From Neelides folsomi (lineage: Eukaryota; Arthropoda; Collembola; Neelipleona; Neelidae): a stretch of DNA of 64,000 nucleotides. The notes under the pieces are model-generated. The model did not search any database. It had not been told where the DNA came from and saw only the letters and a program-made list of their open reading frames with translations. This document shows, piece after piece, positions 1 through 12,162 of this stretch. Numbering within the stretch: the stretch's first letter is position 1; each line of letters starts with the position of its first letter. The position numbers and the translations under genes are program-made. The stretch is from contig JAQGBZ010000146.1 of NCBI GenBank assembly GCA_034687125.1, positions 83,054 through 147,053 of the forward strand, read 5' to 3'.

Positions 1-2379
1 TCTGACTATGAAGAGGTGATTTGTATTGTAATCGACAAGTAATTTGCTCTCATTTGCATCCAACTTTAGAAGTATTGGACTGGAAAAGCATTAGAAGTAC
101 TGAATATCTAAAGATTTATTTTATGAATTTATGTTCAACGTATTGCCTACTAATCCTAACAATAAATTTTCACATGGCCTTTTCAATATTTTACACACAA
201 ATGTTCACAGTTATGTAAGTAAGCTAAGGTCCAACGAGGTATTTAACCTGAAAAAAATCATTAATTTTTATGAATTTTATTAGCAAAGGGCAATAAGGGT
301 AAAAAGTACAAGAAGTAAAAAGTAAGAAGCAAGGCATTTCCTACCTTCATGCAATCTGCAGTTGACAAAATAAGGAAAGAATTCCAACTGGGAATTGGTA
401 ATTGCAATATTGCATTGTTGGTAATTGAAATTTATTCCTATGCTTCGAACGTATAAAACTTGTAAAAATATAATTTAGAAACTCAAAGGGGCTACCATAA
501 TGGTGGACAGTTATAAAGAAGTGCACAATTTGATGTACAGCCTCTAAAGAGAATGTCCAAAGTTGTGTGATTGTGTGCATAAGTTAATGCGAATGTCGGC
601 AAAGTAAAAGTGTTGGTAATAGGACGGGCGAATGTCATGGGAGATGAGGAAGACACGAACTACGACAACGAGCTCTCCCTCGACAACTTTTTCCAAATCA
701 AGTTCATTGTTTTCTTACTCGGTTCGGACACATGCAATTTGATCAGATAGATAGAATAAATACCTCCAGCACCGCTTAGCAAATGAACAGTAATTGCAAT
801 TCCACAAATCGCGACCAAATCTCGTTCCTGTCGTGTGTCAACTCTCAAAAACTCGCCCTTTATGTCAGAGGGTGAGGAGAGAAATGCGCATAAAAATCTT
901 AATCTTTTATCTGCCAAGACCTACTTACTGGTAGGTCTTGTAGTCAAAGAAGAAAAAGATTACGACTTCAACCAGACTTCACCTTTATTGTTCTCTCTAT
1001 CACTCCCATGGGTTATAACTTAAGACTGGCTATGATTGAAAAATGAAGGAATCATGCAGTGACGGCTATCTAGGTAAAGTGTTATAATCTGCATTATCAA
1101 AAGACGTTGGATATAACTTTATCAATTAAATGTACTTGAATTCAAAACTGAACGAGTTCAAGAAAGTTAATGCACATCTTGAAATGTTAAAATATCACAA
1201 GAATTTATTAAAATAAGAATAAAAAATATTGAACCGGTTTAAAAACCATTTATTTTATTTCAAAAACGAATTTATATTCACTTAATGAATTTAATTAACA
1301 GTTCGTCCATTCATTTGTAACCACGATTTAAATTGGGTTGTTCTTGACTGTAATAATAATAATTAATAGCAGTCTTAAAAATCTAAAATAACAAAGTATA
1401 CACATCTTTAAAGTAGATATTTGTGAATAACTAAATATTTATGTATAGGGTTAGGTTAGCATTATCAATTATCATTATTTACGTACAATTAAGTATTTGA
1501 TAAAGCAGGAAGCATCGTTTAAGTATTTAACATTTATTGTTTAATTGTTAAGCCCAATAAGAAGAAAGTGAGTTTGATGGTCTGAGAGTTGAGTCGAATC
1601 TTATAATAATTTATCATAAGTTTAACTCTTCCATGCATCTCGAGATTTAATCTCAAGCTCGAGGAGTTTATTTTTATTAACTTTTACTTTCTCAGTTGTG
1701 GATCAAATGGTTGGTAGGAGGTTGAGTGCAACTCATTGTTTACTTACCAAATGGATGGCTTCATATTATGTATATCTCATATATGAGCCCATTCAGGTTT
1801 CGATTTGGGTCACTAAAATTTTGGACGCGGCTAAAGATCATATAGGAAGCGGAAATCATATCACTTGTCATGATAAACTGGCAAGAGTCCGCGACTCCAT
1901 ATGTCTTTTTTTCTTAATGAGGGTGAATGTATAGAGATGAAATGGCAATAGAACACAATTCACAACAATCCAATCTTCGTCACAACATACAATATAATCT
2001 CTCATTTGCATTTACCCATATAACCAAAAGTTATATTATTTACATTATCTTATTCCATGTGTCTCTCAAGATCTTCGTAATGTGTCATATATTGGAATCC
2101 TCCTATTACATTAAAGACATGCAAATATAACAAAATAACAATATAATATAAATCACAATACTATGCTTCCATATGAAAATATAGTCATCTTATATGTCTA
2201 CATAATATACAAATACTAATATGAATGTCTGTGTCTTTATTTTACATTGTATTCAATCATACATTGTCTGTACGAAATTTTGATAAGATTTAAAGAACCT
2301 CTCAAATCTCTTTAAAGGTAAAGTGAGTTGAACAACGCTGAAGTACATCATATAAAAATTAAGTATGTAGACGTAAGGG
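1..2379. other. AT-rich intergenic DNA, no gene recognised
   Basis: Only short open frames are present. None has family motifs, a signal peptide or convincing splice sites. The frame at 1698-1934 (+) is the longest and matches nothing I know. No transposon ends or tandem arrays stand out. The 3' end may hold promoter and 5' UTR of the acyltransferase that starts at 2580. Confidence 0.6.
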
Positions 2380-2579
2380 GTGCTTTCGCTCTCTTTTTAT
2401 TATGCTTCACAACTAAACGTTACTTTACGTTTAAATGCTCCACTCCCCTCAAAGTTCCAAATTGGCCCCTATTCAGTGGCCGAGCGTCGTAACTTTTCAG
2501 AACTCTCATTTTCCTCATGCGGCTTCTTGGGAGAGAGTGTTGGAATTGAGCGGAGCGGATTTAGAAAACGACGACGACG

Positions 2580-5494
2580 ATGACGGTCTCGTCAAAATAT
2601 AAAATATTTTTAGAAGTGATCAAAACCATTTTGGCATTTGTTGTAGCATTGCCAGCTATCCCTGTTGTTTTTGTTCTTGTTGTGTTCCTTCTTCTATATA
2701 GATATTTAGTTTATTTATTAGCAAAAGTGCTCAAATCTGAGTTTGTGTCAATTGTGGGGCCGCGGGATGCTTTCTTTGTTGCGGATGGAGCCAAAGAACG
2801 GCCGTCAACTTTAATGCCGGGCATTTTGGTTGTGAAAGGAGCAGTGGATTTGGGCCATGTACAAAATTGGTTCGCTACGAAAGTGTTGCAGGAGAAGAGG
2901 GACAAAGGAGAGAAGCTCAAATATGGGAAATTAATGCAAATTCAGAAATATTGGCTTGGGTTTTGGTGGTGGGCCTGGGACCCAAACTTCAAAGTTGAGC
3001 ATCATGTAAGGTTAGTTCTGTTCAATTATTTTGAGTCATAATCAAGGTGTGTTTTAGGGAATCATAAATACGTTAATTAAATATTAATTGAAGATTTTTG
3101 GTATTCGGAAAAGAATCTTCGTCCCATGCTGAGATTAATTTCACTTTTTACCTCGAAATCAATGAATGCTAAACCTTCCGGCTTTATATCATTTAAGAAA
3201 AAAGTAGTTGTTTTAAGTGAAGTCGTTTGAAGCCTCAGTATAATATAAAGTTTGTAAGACAACATGGTGAATATTCATTTTATTAGCATCTGGTTATGTA
3301 TATTATATGGGTTTATTATCATAATATATCTACATAACCAGACGACCTATCAAATATTTATTTAAACAATTCACGAAATAGGAAGTCATTTCTTTGGTTT
3401 GATATTTAAACATATTTTACATATAATTATAATATAATTTATATCAATTTATCAATTGACCTTTTACAACATTTACATACAATGTTGAGCTTATTGTCCT
3501 TGTCCGAATAAATCAGGATACAAGAACATTTGATATTACGATAAATTTTAAATGCACTATAAATCCCATAGTTCAAGGTAGAATGGTTAAATAGCGACAA
3601 TTACTGATATGACATTTTTACGCAAAATGAGTATAAATAATGTCAGCCATTTTACTTGTATGTAAATGACTATGATTATATTAATATAATTTTTAATGAC
3701 TTATAATAAAACTTATGGCTAATGATTTTGAATACACGGATTGTAATTAAAATAAAAAGTATTTCAGCTGATTCAATTTTGCGATTGATCTTACAAAGTT
3801 AACGCGTTTTCTTGTTCTAATAATTTGGTATTTCGAAAAGTTATTTTATTGCATTTTTTTAATTATTTAAAAGGCACTAATTTCATTTTTACAAAAGTCA
3901 TTAACATTGTATTCAAAAGCCAAGAGAGCCATCATCTTCGGAGATTGAACCATTAAATTTTAATTGCTCATAACATCTTGTTTTCTGATTTTAAAGGTTA
4001 TGTGAGGAGATTTCGGGCAATGAGATCGTAACCGAAGAAAAACTCCTGTCGCTAATAGGAAAAATGGCCAATAAGCCAATGACAGCGGGAATGCCAGCCT
4101 GGGAATTCCTCCTCATCCCCAATTACCAGAATGGAGATGAAGAGGAGAAAAGTTTGTTTTTGTACCGCGTCAGTCATTCCTACTGGTAATAAAATATTCC
4201 CCGCCATTAAACATGTTGTGTAATGTCTCTTGTAATTGATGCAGTGATGGCTACTCGCTGCTCAAAATGGTCTTGTCTTCCTTTGCCGAAGAGAACTTGA
4301 ACAAGCTTCCCTATCTCCCACGAGCTTCGACCACTTGTCTGGAACAATTTTTTTTCTATGTCTATCTCTTCTTTCGCCTCCCACATTTATACTGGGAACA
4401 GCGGAGCTTTCGTGACACCAATGGCCTAAGATTTCCACGAGGGAAGTTCAAGGACGAATGGGTTGCTGCCATGTCCAGACCCATCCCTTTGTCTCTTATG
4501 AAGGATTTGAAAAAGAAGTATGGATTCTCCTTCCAGACACTTGTATGTTCTGCGCTTAGTCAAGGCTTGTCAAAATATATGGAAAAGAAGAAAATGGTCG
4601 TCCCAGAATCGGTTCATGTTTCGGCGCCCTTTCCTTGGCCGCAGCATCCTGATGATAAACTTTGCAATCATTGGTAATTAAATTAATTTAATCATCCCAA
4701 TTACTAAAATAGAAACATGATAAAAATAAAAATATATACAATATTTTTTTAAGAAATGATATGGAATGGCAATGGTAATGGAATGTGGTTAATAGATCTA
4801 TAAAAATTAAATATTTAATAAACTAAATAATTAATTAATTTAATATGGTATTTAACGTAGATTTTAATTTTAGGACTGGAGGGTGTTACACAATTGAATT
4901 AAATAAACAATTGAGCTTGGCAGAACTGAACAGAACTCAAGAAATGGTTCGACAGCTCAACGGATCCCATTCTCTTATTGCCAATTATTGGACCACCAAA
5001 CTTGTGTGTCTTCTACCTACCTCCCTTGCTGGCCCGCTTTGCACTCAAAGAGGAGCCACCGTGATGCTCTCAAACGTTGCAGGACCATCAGAGAAAATAT
5101 CCGTCTTTGGCGTTCATCCACTAGAAGATGTCATGTTTTGGTAAATTTAATTAAATATATTTATAAGAGTTCTTAATTAATTATTTAAATGTTTTAATAT
5201 CTTTTTTATGTAATTTTACTAGGATGTGTTTAGCAAAAGGTCTTGCAAGTGTTGGGGTATCTGTTCTCAGGTAAGAAATCGATATTATTGAATTTGAGAA
5301 TTAAAAATAAATTTTGGAATAAAAATGAATATGATTGAATTTTTAGTTATGGAGAATCAATTCGGCTTGCTTTGATGGCCGACAAAGTTGCCATTCCTGA
5401 TGCCAAAGATGTTGCAGATCTTTGCAACATCATTTCACAATCTCTGGAAAATTTACTTCATACAAACTTTGAATTTGAGCAAGTGTCAGTATGA
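2580..5494 (+). CDS. WSD-type O-acyltransferase (wax ester synthase/diacylglycerol acyltransferase-like)
   Basis: Probable membrane-bound acyl-CoA acyltransferase making wax esters or triacylglycerol. Six exons: 2580-3010, 3997-4185, 4245-4673, 4874-5140, 5223-5270, 5347-5494. All are GT-AG with every junction in phase 2, giving 503 aa. Residues about 10-45 are strongly hydrophobic, so the N-terminus is probably membrane-anchored. The active-site region, split between exons 2 and 3, reads RVSHSYCDGYSLL. It matches the family motif HHxxxDG except that the first His is Ser. The second His, usually taken as catalytic, and the DG are kept. The C-terminal half has the family's NVxGP-like motif, here MLSNVAGPSEK. 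Length fits animal WSD proteins. The start is the ATG at 2580, which an upstream frame overlaps only by its stop. AATAAA lies at 5677. Substrate cannot be told from sequence. Confidence 0.85.
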
Positions 5495-5699
5495 GAAAAA
5501 ATAGTTAAACATTTTTGCTGTTTGCCATCGATATTTCAAGTAATGGTGGTTGGTGTTGCATTATTGTAACTCGTGTTTTCATTTTGTTATTTTTCATTAA
5601 TTTTTTGATTTTACCTTTTATTTTCTTGTCAAGCAATATGTGTTGTTTAATCATTACCCAATTATTACCCAATATTAATAAATAAATACCACAATTCTT

Positions 5700-6013
5700 C
5701 TTGAATTCAATATTCAACCAAACATATTTTAAAAGCTTTTCTTAAAAAAATGTATCGTCTTTTTAGCATATGATCTGTTACCTGTTTAACATCAAATAAT
5801 TAAGTGTTAGTTATTTATTAAAGAAATTGATTTATTTGCTATTTTAAAACAACTTTCTCGAAAGGTTTAATAAACAAAAGACATTCTATATTAAATATTT
5901 CAAAAAATTATTTTTAGTATAAATTGTATTTTTAAATCATACCTACCCTACATACATATTACCTACTCTAAATGTCTAAATATTGAATAAAGGACACCTT
6001 GCACGATTATTCC
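5700..6013. other. AT-rich spacer with no gene
   Basis: Sequence downstream of the acyltransferase polyadenylation signal and before the 42-bp tandem repeat. I see no coding or RNA features. Confidence 0.5.
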
Positions 6014-6181
6014 AGATTTTCTGGATCAATCAAGGACAGTTTGCTAATTTTGTTCAGATTTTCTGGATCAAACTAGGATAGCTTGTTCAGTTTGTCCAGA
6101 TTTTCTAGATTAAACTAGGATAGCTTGCTCAATTTTACTAGATTTTCTGGATCAAACAAGGATAGCTTACTTAGTTGCTAT
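6014..6181. repeat. 42-bp tandem repeat, four copies
   Basis: Four imperfect head-to-tail units start at 6014, 6056, 6098 and 6140, exactly 42 bp apart. Each begins AGATTTTCT and contains a variant of GGATCAAACTAGGATAGCTT. The array runs straight into the zinc-finger remnant. Copies 2 and 3 carry an in-frame TAG relative to that remnant; copy 4 has CAAG at the same place and stays open. Confidence 0.9.
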
Positions 6182-6669
6182 AAGGCTTTTTCACAAAGTG
6201 GAGATTTAGTAAAACACAGAAGACTTCACACTTGCGAAAAATCATTTAAATGCAAAATATGTAATAAATCATTTTCAGAGATTGGGTCATTAATAACTCA
6301 CACTAAATTTCACACAGGTGAAAAACCATTTAACTGTAAAATATGCAATAAGGCATTTTCAAATTTCCCGAATTTAAATACTCACACAAGATTTCACACA
6401 AGGAAAAACCCATTTAAGTGCAACAGGACATTTTCAATGAGCCACCATTTAATACTACCATACATTCTAGAGTTCACACAGGGGAAAAACCATTTAAGTG
6501 TATAATGTGCAATCGATCTATGAGAGGGTATTTAATAAATCACACAAGAATTCACACAGGCGAAAAACCACACAAGTGCATTATGTGTGGAAAGAGCTTT
6601 AGTAAAATATGTCAAATGAAATTACATATTTTAAAGCATACTGGTGAAAAACAGTTTGCCAGAAGTTGA
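6140..6669 (+). pseudogene. Decayed C2H2 zinc-finger gene fragment
   Basis: A run of Krueppel-type C2H2 fingers with TGEKP-like linkers in an intronless stretch, broken into two overlapping frames. The first frame (to 6505) holds a first finger lacking its leading Cys pair, two full fingers (CKICNKSF and CKICNKAF types) and a fourth that has lost part of its Cys pair. It then slips out of frame. The second frame (about 6418-6669) has a finger two residues short between the second Cys and first His, then one normal finger ending HILKHTGEK. Linkers are also damaged (TCEKS, TRKNP). There is no convincing ATG; the first frame opens only from TTG at 6125. Intact copies of such proteins bind DNA as transcription factors. 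This looks like a truncated, frameshifted copy, perhaps a retrocopy. An assembly error could explain the shift but not the short finger. Confidence 0.75.
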
Positions 6670-7128
6670 AATCATTAATAATATTTTATTTGTATATTAT
6701 ATACGAGTACTAGTATTTGTAGTTTATTGTATAACAACATTGTTTCATCTATTGACCTTAAATTAAAAGTTAGGAATTTAAATACTAAAAGTAAGTACAT
6801 AAATATAAATTATAATGCACTTTGATTTAAAAAAGATTACTCTAGTAGATAATTATTTATACAAAAAATTAGATTTCAGTGATATTTCAGTGATATTTAG
6901 TTATTTCAAGCACTGGAACAACATATTAATAATATTTAATTGAAAATCAAAGGGCTCTTGGAAATCCCCAGAGGCCACAATAACCCAAATTGCACTTGTG
7001 TATACCTTGACCAAGTCTCCCCCAATTTTTAACTATAAATAAACTCTGACCCTTTGAGGAGAAATATTTGTTTGAGTTTGGTGAACGTGGAAGCTCAAAG
7101 CTCCATTTATACCTGTATGAAGACGACA
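6670..7128. other. Spacer between zinc-finger remnant and protease promoter
   Basis: AT-rich sequence with a duplicated GTGATATTTCA-like stretch near 6880-6900. I recognise no gene. The right end is presumably the upstream promoter of the trypsin-like gene. Confidence 0.4.
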
Positions 7129-7136
7129 TATAAAAA
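7129..7136 (+). promoter_or_regulatory. TATA box of the trypsin-like gene
   Basis: TATAAAAA lies about 98 bp before the protease start codon, leaving room for a short 5' UTR. The spacing and orientation suit a strongly expressed secreted-protein gene. The transcription start itself is not visible. Confidence 0.6.
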
Positions 7137-7233
7137 TCCCGTTTCCTCCACCTTCCCATCCAATTCACATAAATGAGAGACTGGAAGGAAATTAAGATAA
7201 ACAAAATAAATTCTCTTATTTATTCCCTCATTC

Positions 7234-8852
7234 ATGGATCTCTTTATTGTGGCAAAGTTTCTGTTTGCACTTGCTTTAACGGCAATCATAATCGGAGCTG
7301 GTAATTTTAAATAAATTATATTACTTTAGTTATTAATTAATATTCTAAACATTTTTGACAATGATCTTTAAACTATAATATTAATTCCGAAATATTTAAT
7401 TCAATCTTTCAGATTTATTTGCATATGGATTTAAAGTGAGGCTGCCTTCAACTCTTCTTGCTAAAGAAGACGGAGAATCTTCAGTCCATCTTTTTTTAAA
7501 GCCAGCTCCGACTGTTGCTCCTTCTTCGGATAATGCACAACCAGCGCGGATTGTTGGAGGGACACCAGCAGCATACGGAGAATTCCCATACCAAGCCTCT
7601 TTACAAAAATTGTCTTTTTTCGGAACAAAAACTCATTATTGTGGGGCTACAATTATTAGTCCAAAATGTCTGATTACTGCTGCACATTGTATAGACGGGT
7701 ATTAAACAATTAACACTATACTGTTCTTAATGTTAGAGTCAGGAATTAACCTTGTCTACAAGTGTCTCATAGTTTTATAATGATTTTAAAAAATAATTTA
7801 AACAATAATTTTAGACGCCTTCCAAAAGACATCATTTCCCGACTTGGGACAAATTCACTTGGCCCGGAATACTCCAATCACGATTACGAAGTTGAAAGAC
7901 TTATCAAGCATCCTGAATATGACCACAATACAATTCAGAATGACATTGGGATTGTGAAAGTTAGCTTGGTTTATTAATTCTTTATCTCCAAAATGGAATA
8001 AGAATTTAAAGTTTTTTCAATTAAAATTAATATTTTTTATTATTTTATTTGACAGCTTAAGAAACGTTTAAGCTACCGGAAGAATTTAAACATGGCTCCA
8101 CTCCCAGATTATCGTAAAGAACCTCCAAAGGACAAAGATTGCATAATCAGTGGATGGGGATCGACGAAGGAAGGAAGCGCCGTTTCTACAAATCTCATTC
8201 ACGCCACCGTCCCAATCATGAGCGATGAAATGTGTCAAACTTATTATGGAAAAACGGAGATTTATCCATCGATGTTGTGTGCTGGCTATAAAGACGGAGG
8301 AATTGACTCTTGTCAGGTAAATATTTAACACCGTTTAAGCTTGACATTTGAACAGACGTTTATTTAAATTTTAACTTGTAGTTAATATTGTTAATAAAAA
8401 TCAATTTTTAAATAAAAAGTTTTTTTCATTTCAGGGAGACTCAGGAGGACCATTGGTAAATTAAAAATTTATTTTTTCATTTAATTTTTCGCAGACTAGT
8501 ACAATTGATTATATTATTTGATTTGATCATTTTTTAATTTTTTAATAGGTTTGCGATGGGCAGTTAATTGGGATCGTTTCATGGGGCATTGGTATTTTGA
8601 TAATATAAACTTTTTGCTAGTATTCATAAAGTATTAATATTAATTAGAGTTAGGCTAATATTATTTTAATAATTAAAAATTTTAGGATGTGCAAGACCAA
8701 AGTTTCCTGGCGTTTACACTCAAGTTTCCCATTATCGGAGATGGATTGAAGCTCAAGATGAATGTTTCAGAAAGGACTCGGAAGAAGAAGTGATTTCCTA
8801 CACAGGAAAGAATTTTACATTCTCTTTATTTCCCATGTTTTGGAATTTGTGA
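7234..8852 (+). CDS. Secreted trypsin-like serine protease (S1 family)
   Basis: Extracellular chymotrypsin-fold endopeptidase, predicted to cut after Arg/Lys. Seven exons: 7234-7300, 7413-7698, 7815-7959, 8056-8316, 8435-8455, 8549-8591, 8686-8852; 329 aa, frame kept throughout. Residues 1 to about 21 form a signal peptide. A pro-region of about 45 residues ends at the activation site R68|IVGG. The triad is complete: His114 in TAAHC, Asp161 in NDIGIV, Ser256 in GDSGGP. Asp250, six residues before the serine, and the Gly residues in SWGIG and FPGVY define a trypsin-type pocket. Exon 5 is only 21 nt and encodes GDSGGPL alone. A tail of about 30 residues follows the domain. AATAAA lies at 8855. 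A digestive, immune or cuticular role cannot be separated; no clip domain is present. Confidence 0.93.
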
Positions 8853-8995
8853 CGAATAAAAATTTATAAATCATTGTTTTAATAATTCAATTTAATTTTT
8901 AGTTTTATTAAAATAAATAGTAATCACAAATTCGTCAATAAATACTTTTATACAGATTAAGAACTCATTCTAATATGTATATATTTACGCCAAAA

Positions 8996-9750
8996 CTAAC
9001 GAGACGCTACACAGATATATCGATTTTTAGCTAAGCAAGGTTCAACAGCCCATTTGAATCCGTCTTGTCCCTCAGAAGAAGTATCAATCACAACACAAGC
9101 TTGTTCTGACAATTCTTTCGGCTCGTCTGCTTTCCAATTGGCATATGAAAAATTATATCTTTCGTTTTCAGAATATTCCCAATAATACTTTTTCTTTTGA
9201 ATGGGATCTTCAATTCCAGCTATCCAAAGTGTTGTTAAACCTAGGTCAGCTAATAAACAAATAAAATAAATTGTTTAAGGAATTTATAGGAGAAATGAGT
9301 TTTCATAATCAATTTACCTTTTTTGAGAACACTAGTCAAAATTTTATTCATATTTGGTGATCGAAGGTATGGCATGATTTCGCCATTAATTTGGCAATTT
9401 TGCTTAGCCAATCTCCATTCAAGAGGCATCTAAAGATTCATTTAGTTAATAATACAATTAGATAAATACGTAAGATGAAATATAACACAAATGATAAAAT
9501 TGATTAATCTGCATATTATGTATAACTTACATTTACATCTCTGATTACAATGTCATTTGCATTAACAAATGGTCCTGAAGTAAAATGAGATCCTTTAATA
9601 ATTTTGCATTTGCACATTATTCGTTTAATAACACAAATAAATATAATACAATTAGGATTTATTGTTTTAAAGTTCATTAATCTTACTTTTTGGTGAGGAA
9701 TTTACATAATGGATAGTTAAAAATAAAATGCAAGCAATTTTTGAATTCAT
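8996..9750 (-). CDS. Secreted C-type lectin-like protein A
   Basis: Small secreted protein with a single C-type lectin-like domain. Four exons on the minus strand: 9750-9687, 9592-9531, 9429-9318, 9249-8996; 163 aa, junction phases 1, 0, 1. A signal peptide begins MNSKIACILFLTIHY. The domain has the WRLAKQNC segment, WIAGIED, the YWEYSENE and NWKADEPKEL strands, and closing cysteines in QACVVID, EPC and RYICVAS. The calcium/sugar motifs EPN or QPD and WND are absent (DEPK and WAVEPC instead), so calcium-dependent sugar binding is doubtful. It shares exon layout with lectins B and C but is the most diverged in exons 2 and 3. In arthropods such proteins act in immunity, digestion or venom; no choice can be made here. 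Confidence 0.88.
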
Positions 9751-10700
9751 TATTAATCAATCAATGGGTTCTTTTTTTTAAATTAATATGGTTTTAGCAG
9801 AAAATTAAGCTTAATTATTATTTATAACATTTATCAGGAAAGTTTTCATGTTTGCTCTACCTATTAATGTGTTATCTATAAATGTCATTTTATTTTATTT
9901 CACGTGTCATTTTGTAAATAACTAGATGATTATAACAAAAACTTTCTGTATGTAAAACCCGATGGAAAAAATATTGTCGGATAACTCACCTAAATGATGT
10001 AATATAAGATATAAGATTAAAATATCATTAAATTAAATACCAAAATCGTTTGTGTAAATAATATAAATACGTTTATGTAATGACATAAATACTTTGGATA
10101 TTAAATGTAAGTGCTCCACTTTCCACCAGGATTAGAAATATTTAAAAACACAATAGTTAATTCATGCATTTCCAGAGAATTTTTAATTTGGTTATCTTTT
10201 ACGATAAAGAAATTTTTTTAAACTACTTTAGCTCTTATCATTTCTTATAATTTTATTATCAAAATTTAAACACCTTGATATAAATATTCAATATCTTTGT
10301 TTATTACTTATCATTATCATTAATGAATCCTAAAATGCCAAAATGTGCCTTTGTTATTAAAAAGGTTATTTAAATATACATCTGTAGGTAGTATATAATA
10401 TATCCATATATCGATATTTTATCTATCATAAAATTTTTTAAATTTCAAACTATTTTACACTTATTGTCAGACATTAAAATGTATCCTATTTAACTAATAC
10501 AGCAAACCTAAGAATAGTATACAGCTAACATTAAGATGTATCTTAATGATTATATTCGTAATTACAAATTACCAGTTTAATAGCTTTTGTATTTATTTTC
10601 ATTTGATAAAAAATGCAAATATGAATTTGTATATGTATTCTCGCTTTACTTGTATATCATTTCATTTTTTTAAATCATGATTTTATTAATAAATAGAAGG
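9751..10700. other. AT-rich intergenic spacer between lectins A and B
   Basis: No gene recognised. The part next to 9751 should contain the promoter of lectin A, but I see no clear TATA box at the expected distance. The part near 10701 belongs to the 3' flank of lectin B. Confidence 0.5.
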
Positions 10701-10773
10701 TTTATTATTTTATTTTTGACAAATAAACCACTTAATTGCATTTTTTTAAAATAAATTTTTAAAAAACAAATTT

Positions 10774-11564
10774 TTAATGTGAGGCCATGCAGACATAGCG
10801 TTTTTTAGTAGAGCAAGGCTGAGCAGCCCATCTGAATCCATCTTGTCCTTCATCCTTAGTGTCAACTACAACACAAGCTCTGGTTTCCAATTTTTTCGGC
10901 TCATCAAGTTTCCAATTTCCATAAGCTAAACCAAGTTGTTCGTCCTCGGAATATTCCCAGTGGTATTTGACCGCACCATCACAGGATTTCGCATCCTCAA
11001 TCCCAGCAACCCAAACAGTATCCAAATCGATTTCAGCTATAAAATAATCATAATATAAAAAATTACATTTATAAATAAAAATATGTATGTTAATTAAAAA
11101 GTGAATTGAGAGATGTACAAATAGATTTACCTGATTTTAAAATTGCTGTAAAACGCTTATTAATTGTTGGGGATCGAAGGTATGCGAATTCTCGGCCACC
11201 CATTAAGCAACTTTCTTTGGCTCGACCCCATTCAAGATAATTCTAAAATTGTGATTAATTGTAAATTATTAGATAAAATTAGATGTGATTTTAAATTGAT
11301 TTACCATAAAAGATTAAAACACAAACATACCGATTCTCCAGGATTGCTCAGATAAAAGTCAATAGCTCTCGCATGTTCATTGACATAAGTTCCGATTGAA
11401 ATGAATCCATCTGATACTAAAAAACAATAAAATATTTAATTGTATAAAATATGTTACATATTATATGTAACATATTTTAAATTTTAATTCTAACCTTGCA
11501 AACTTGGTGAGCAATAAGCACAAGTGATGGTTAAAAATAAAAGTAAAAGAATTTTTGAATTCAT
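10774..11564 (-). CDS. Secreted C-type lectin-like protein B
   Basis: Paralogue of lectin C, encoded head to head with it. Four exons: 11564-11495, 11416-11331, 11242-11131, 11036-10774; 176 aa, phases 1, 0, 1. The signal peptide is about residues 1-19 (MNSKILLLLFLTITCAYCS). One C-type lectin-like domain carries the usual cysteines: Cys64 in AKESC with Cys172 in YVCMASH, and Cys144 with Cys164. An extra Cys108 sits in a short insertion (KSCDGAV) that lectin C lacks. WVAGIED and YGNWKLDEPKKL match the domain core. The EPN/QPD and WND calcium-site motifs are not present. AATAAA on this strand lies at 10706-10701. A TATA box is placed about 75 bp upstream of the ATG. Function beyond secreted lectin-fold protein is not inferable. 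Confidence 0.92.
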
Positions 11565-11634
11565 TTTGAAGAATCAAATACTTTCTTTACAATAACGTGG
11601 AAAGAGTAGAAAATAAATCAATTTTAAAACGTGT

Positions 11635-11643
11635 CTTTATATA
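11635..11643 (-). promoter_or_regulatory. TATA box of lectin B
   Basis: On the minus strand the sequence reads TATATAAAG followed by ACACG, about 75 bp before the lectin B start codon. The layout mirrors the lectin C promoter (TATAAAAAG then ACCCCG). Confidence 0.6.
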
Positions 11644-12071
11644 CAAAATTTTTTTAACTTGACACAAAAAAGTTATCAATTAATGTAAATCATTTTATGA
11701 GAAATCTTATGCAAACAAAGTATAATAGATTAAGCCGACAACAAAGAATTACAGTGTAGGAATAGTATGCCAATTGGAAAAATAAAAATAGTATTAGGTA
11801 CGAAGGTAAAATGAATTTTATCAATGCAGCATGCTTTGGTTAACTGATTAAAAGTTAATCATATCATAAAAATATAATCCAATAAAACTTTATGCGTTAA
11901 ATTGACAGAAATAATATCTTCATTATTAGCAGAAATCTTAATTATCAACTAGGCCAAATGAATATAATAATATCATAAAGAATGATACCTCTGTTTGTTG
12001 AAGATTTCTATTAAACGAGATTTCATATTAAAGATTACTTTTTCTTATACATGTTATGTAAAAAGCTCTAG

Positions 12072-12080
12072 TATAAAAAG
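12072..12080 (+). promoter_or_regulatory. TATA box of lectin C
   Basis: TATAAAAAG lies 83 bp before the lectin C start codon and is followed by ACCCCG. Its resemblance in sequence and spacing to the lectin B box suggests the promoter was part of the duplicated unit. Confidence 0.6.
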
Positions 12081-12162
12081 ACCCCGAATTAAATTAAAAT
12101 TAAACTAATTGTATTTTCAACTCTTTCACGTTAATAATTGCAAAAGAATTAAATTCGTCAAA

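Larger units (their letters stand above)
11565..12162. promoter_or_regulatory. Shared divergent promoter region of lectins B and C
   Basis: A 598-bp spacer separates the start codons of two diverging paralogues. Each end carries a TATA element followed by a short GC-containing stretch. A head-to-head layout with short spacing suggests co-regulation, although the centre shows no recognisable factor site. Confidence 0.55.

Noticed and set aside
1698..1934. 78-codon plus-strand frame in the left intergenic region
   Set aside because: Opens without ATG, has no recognised family or splice sites, and sits in sequence otherwise lacking genes.
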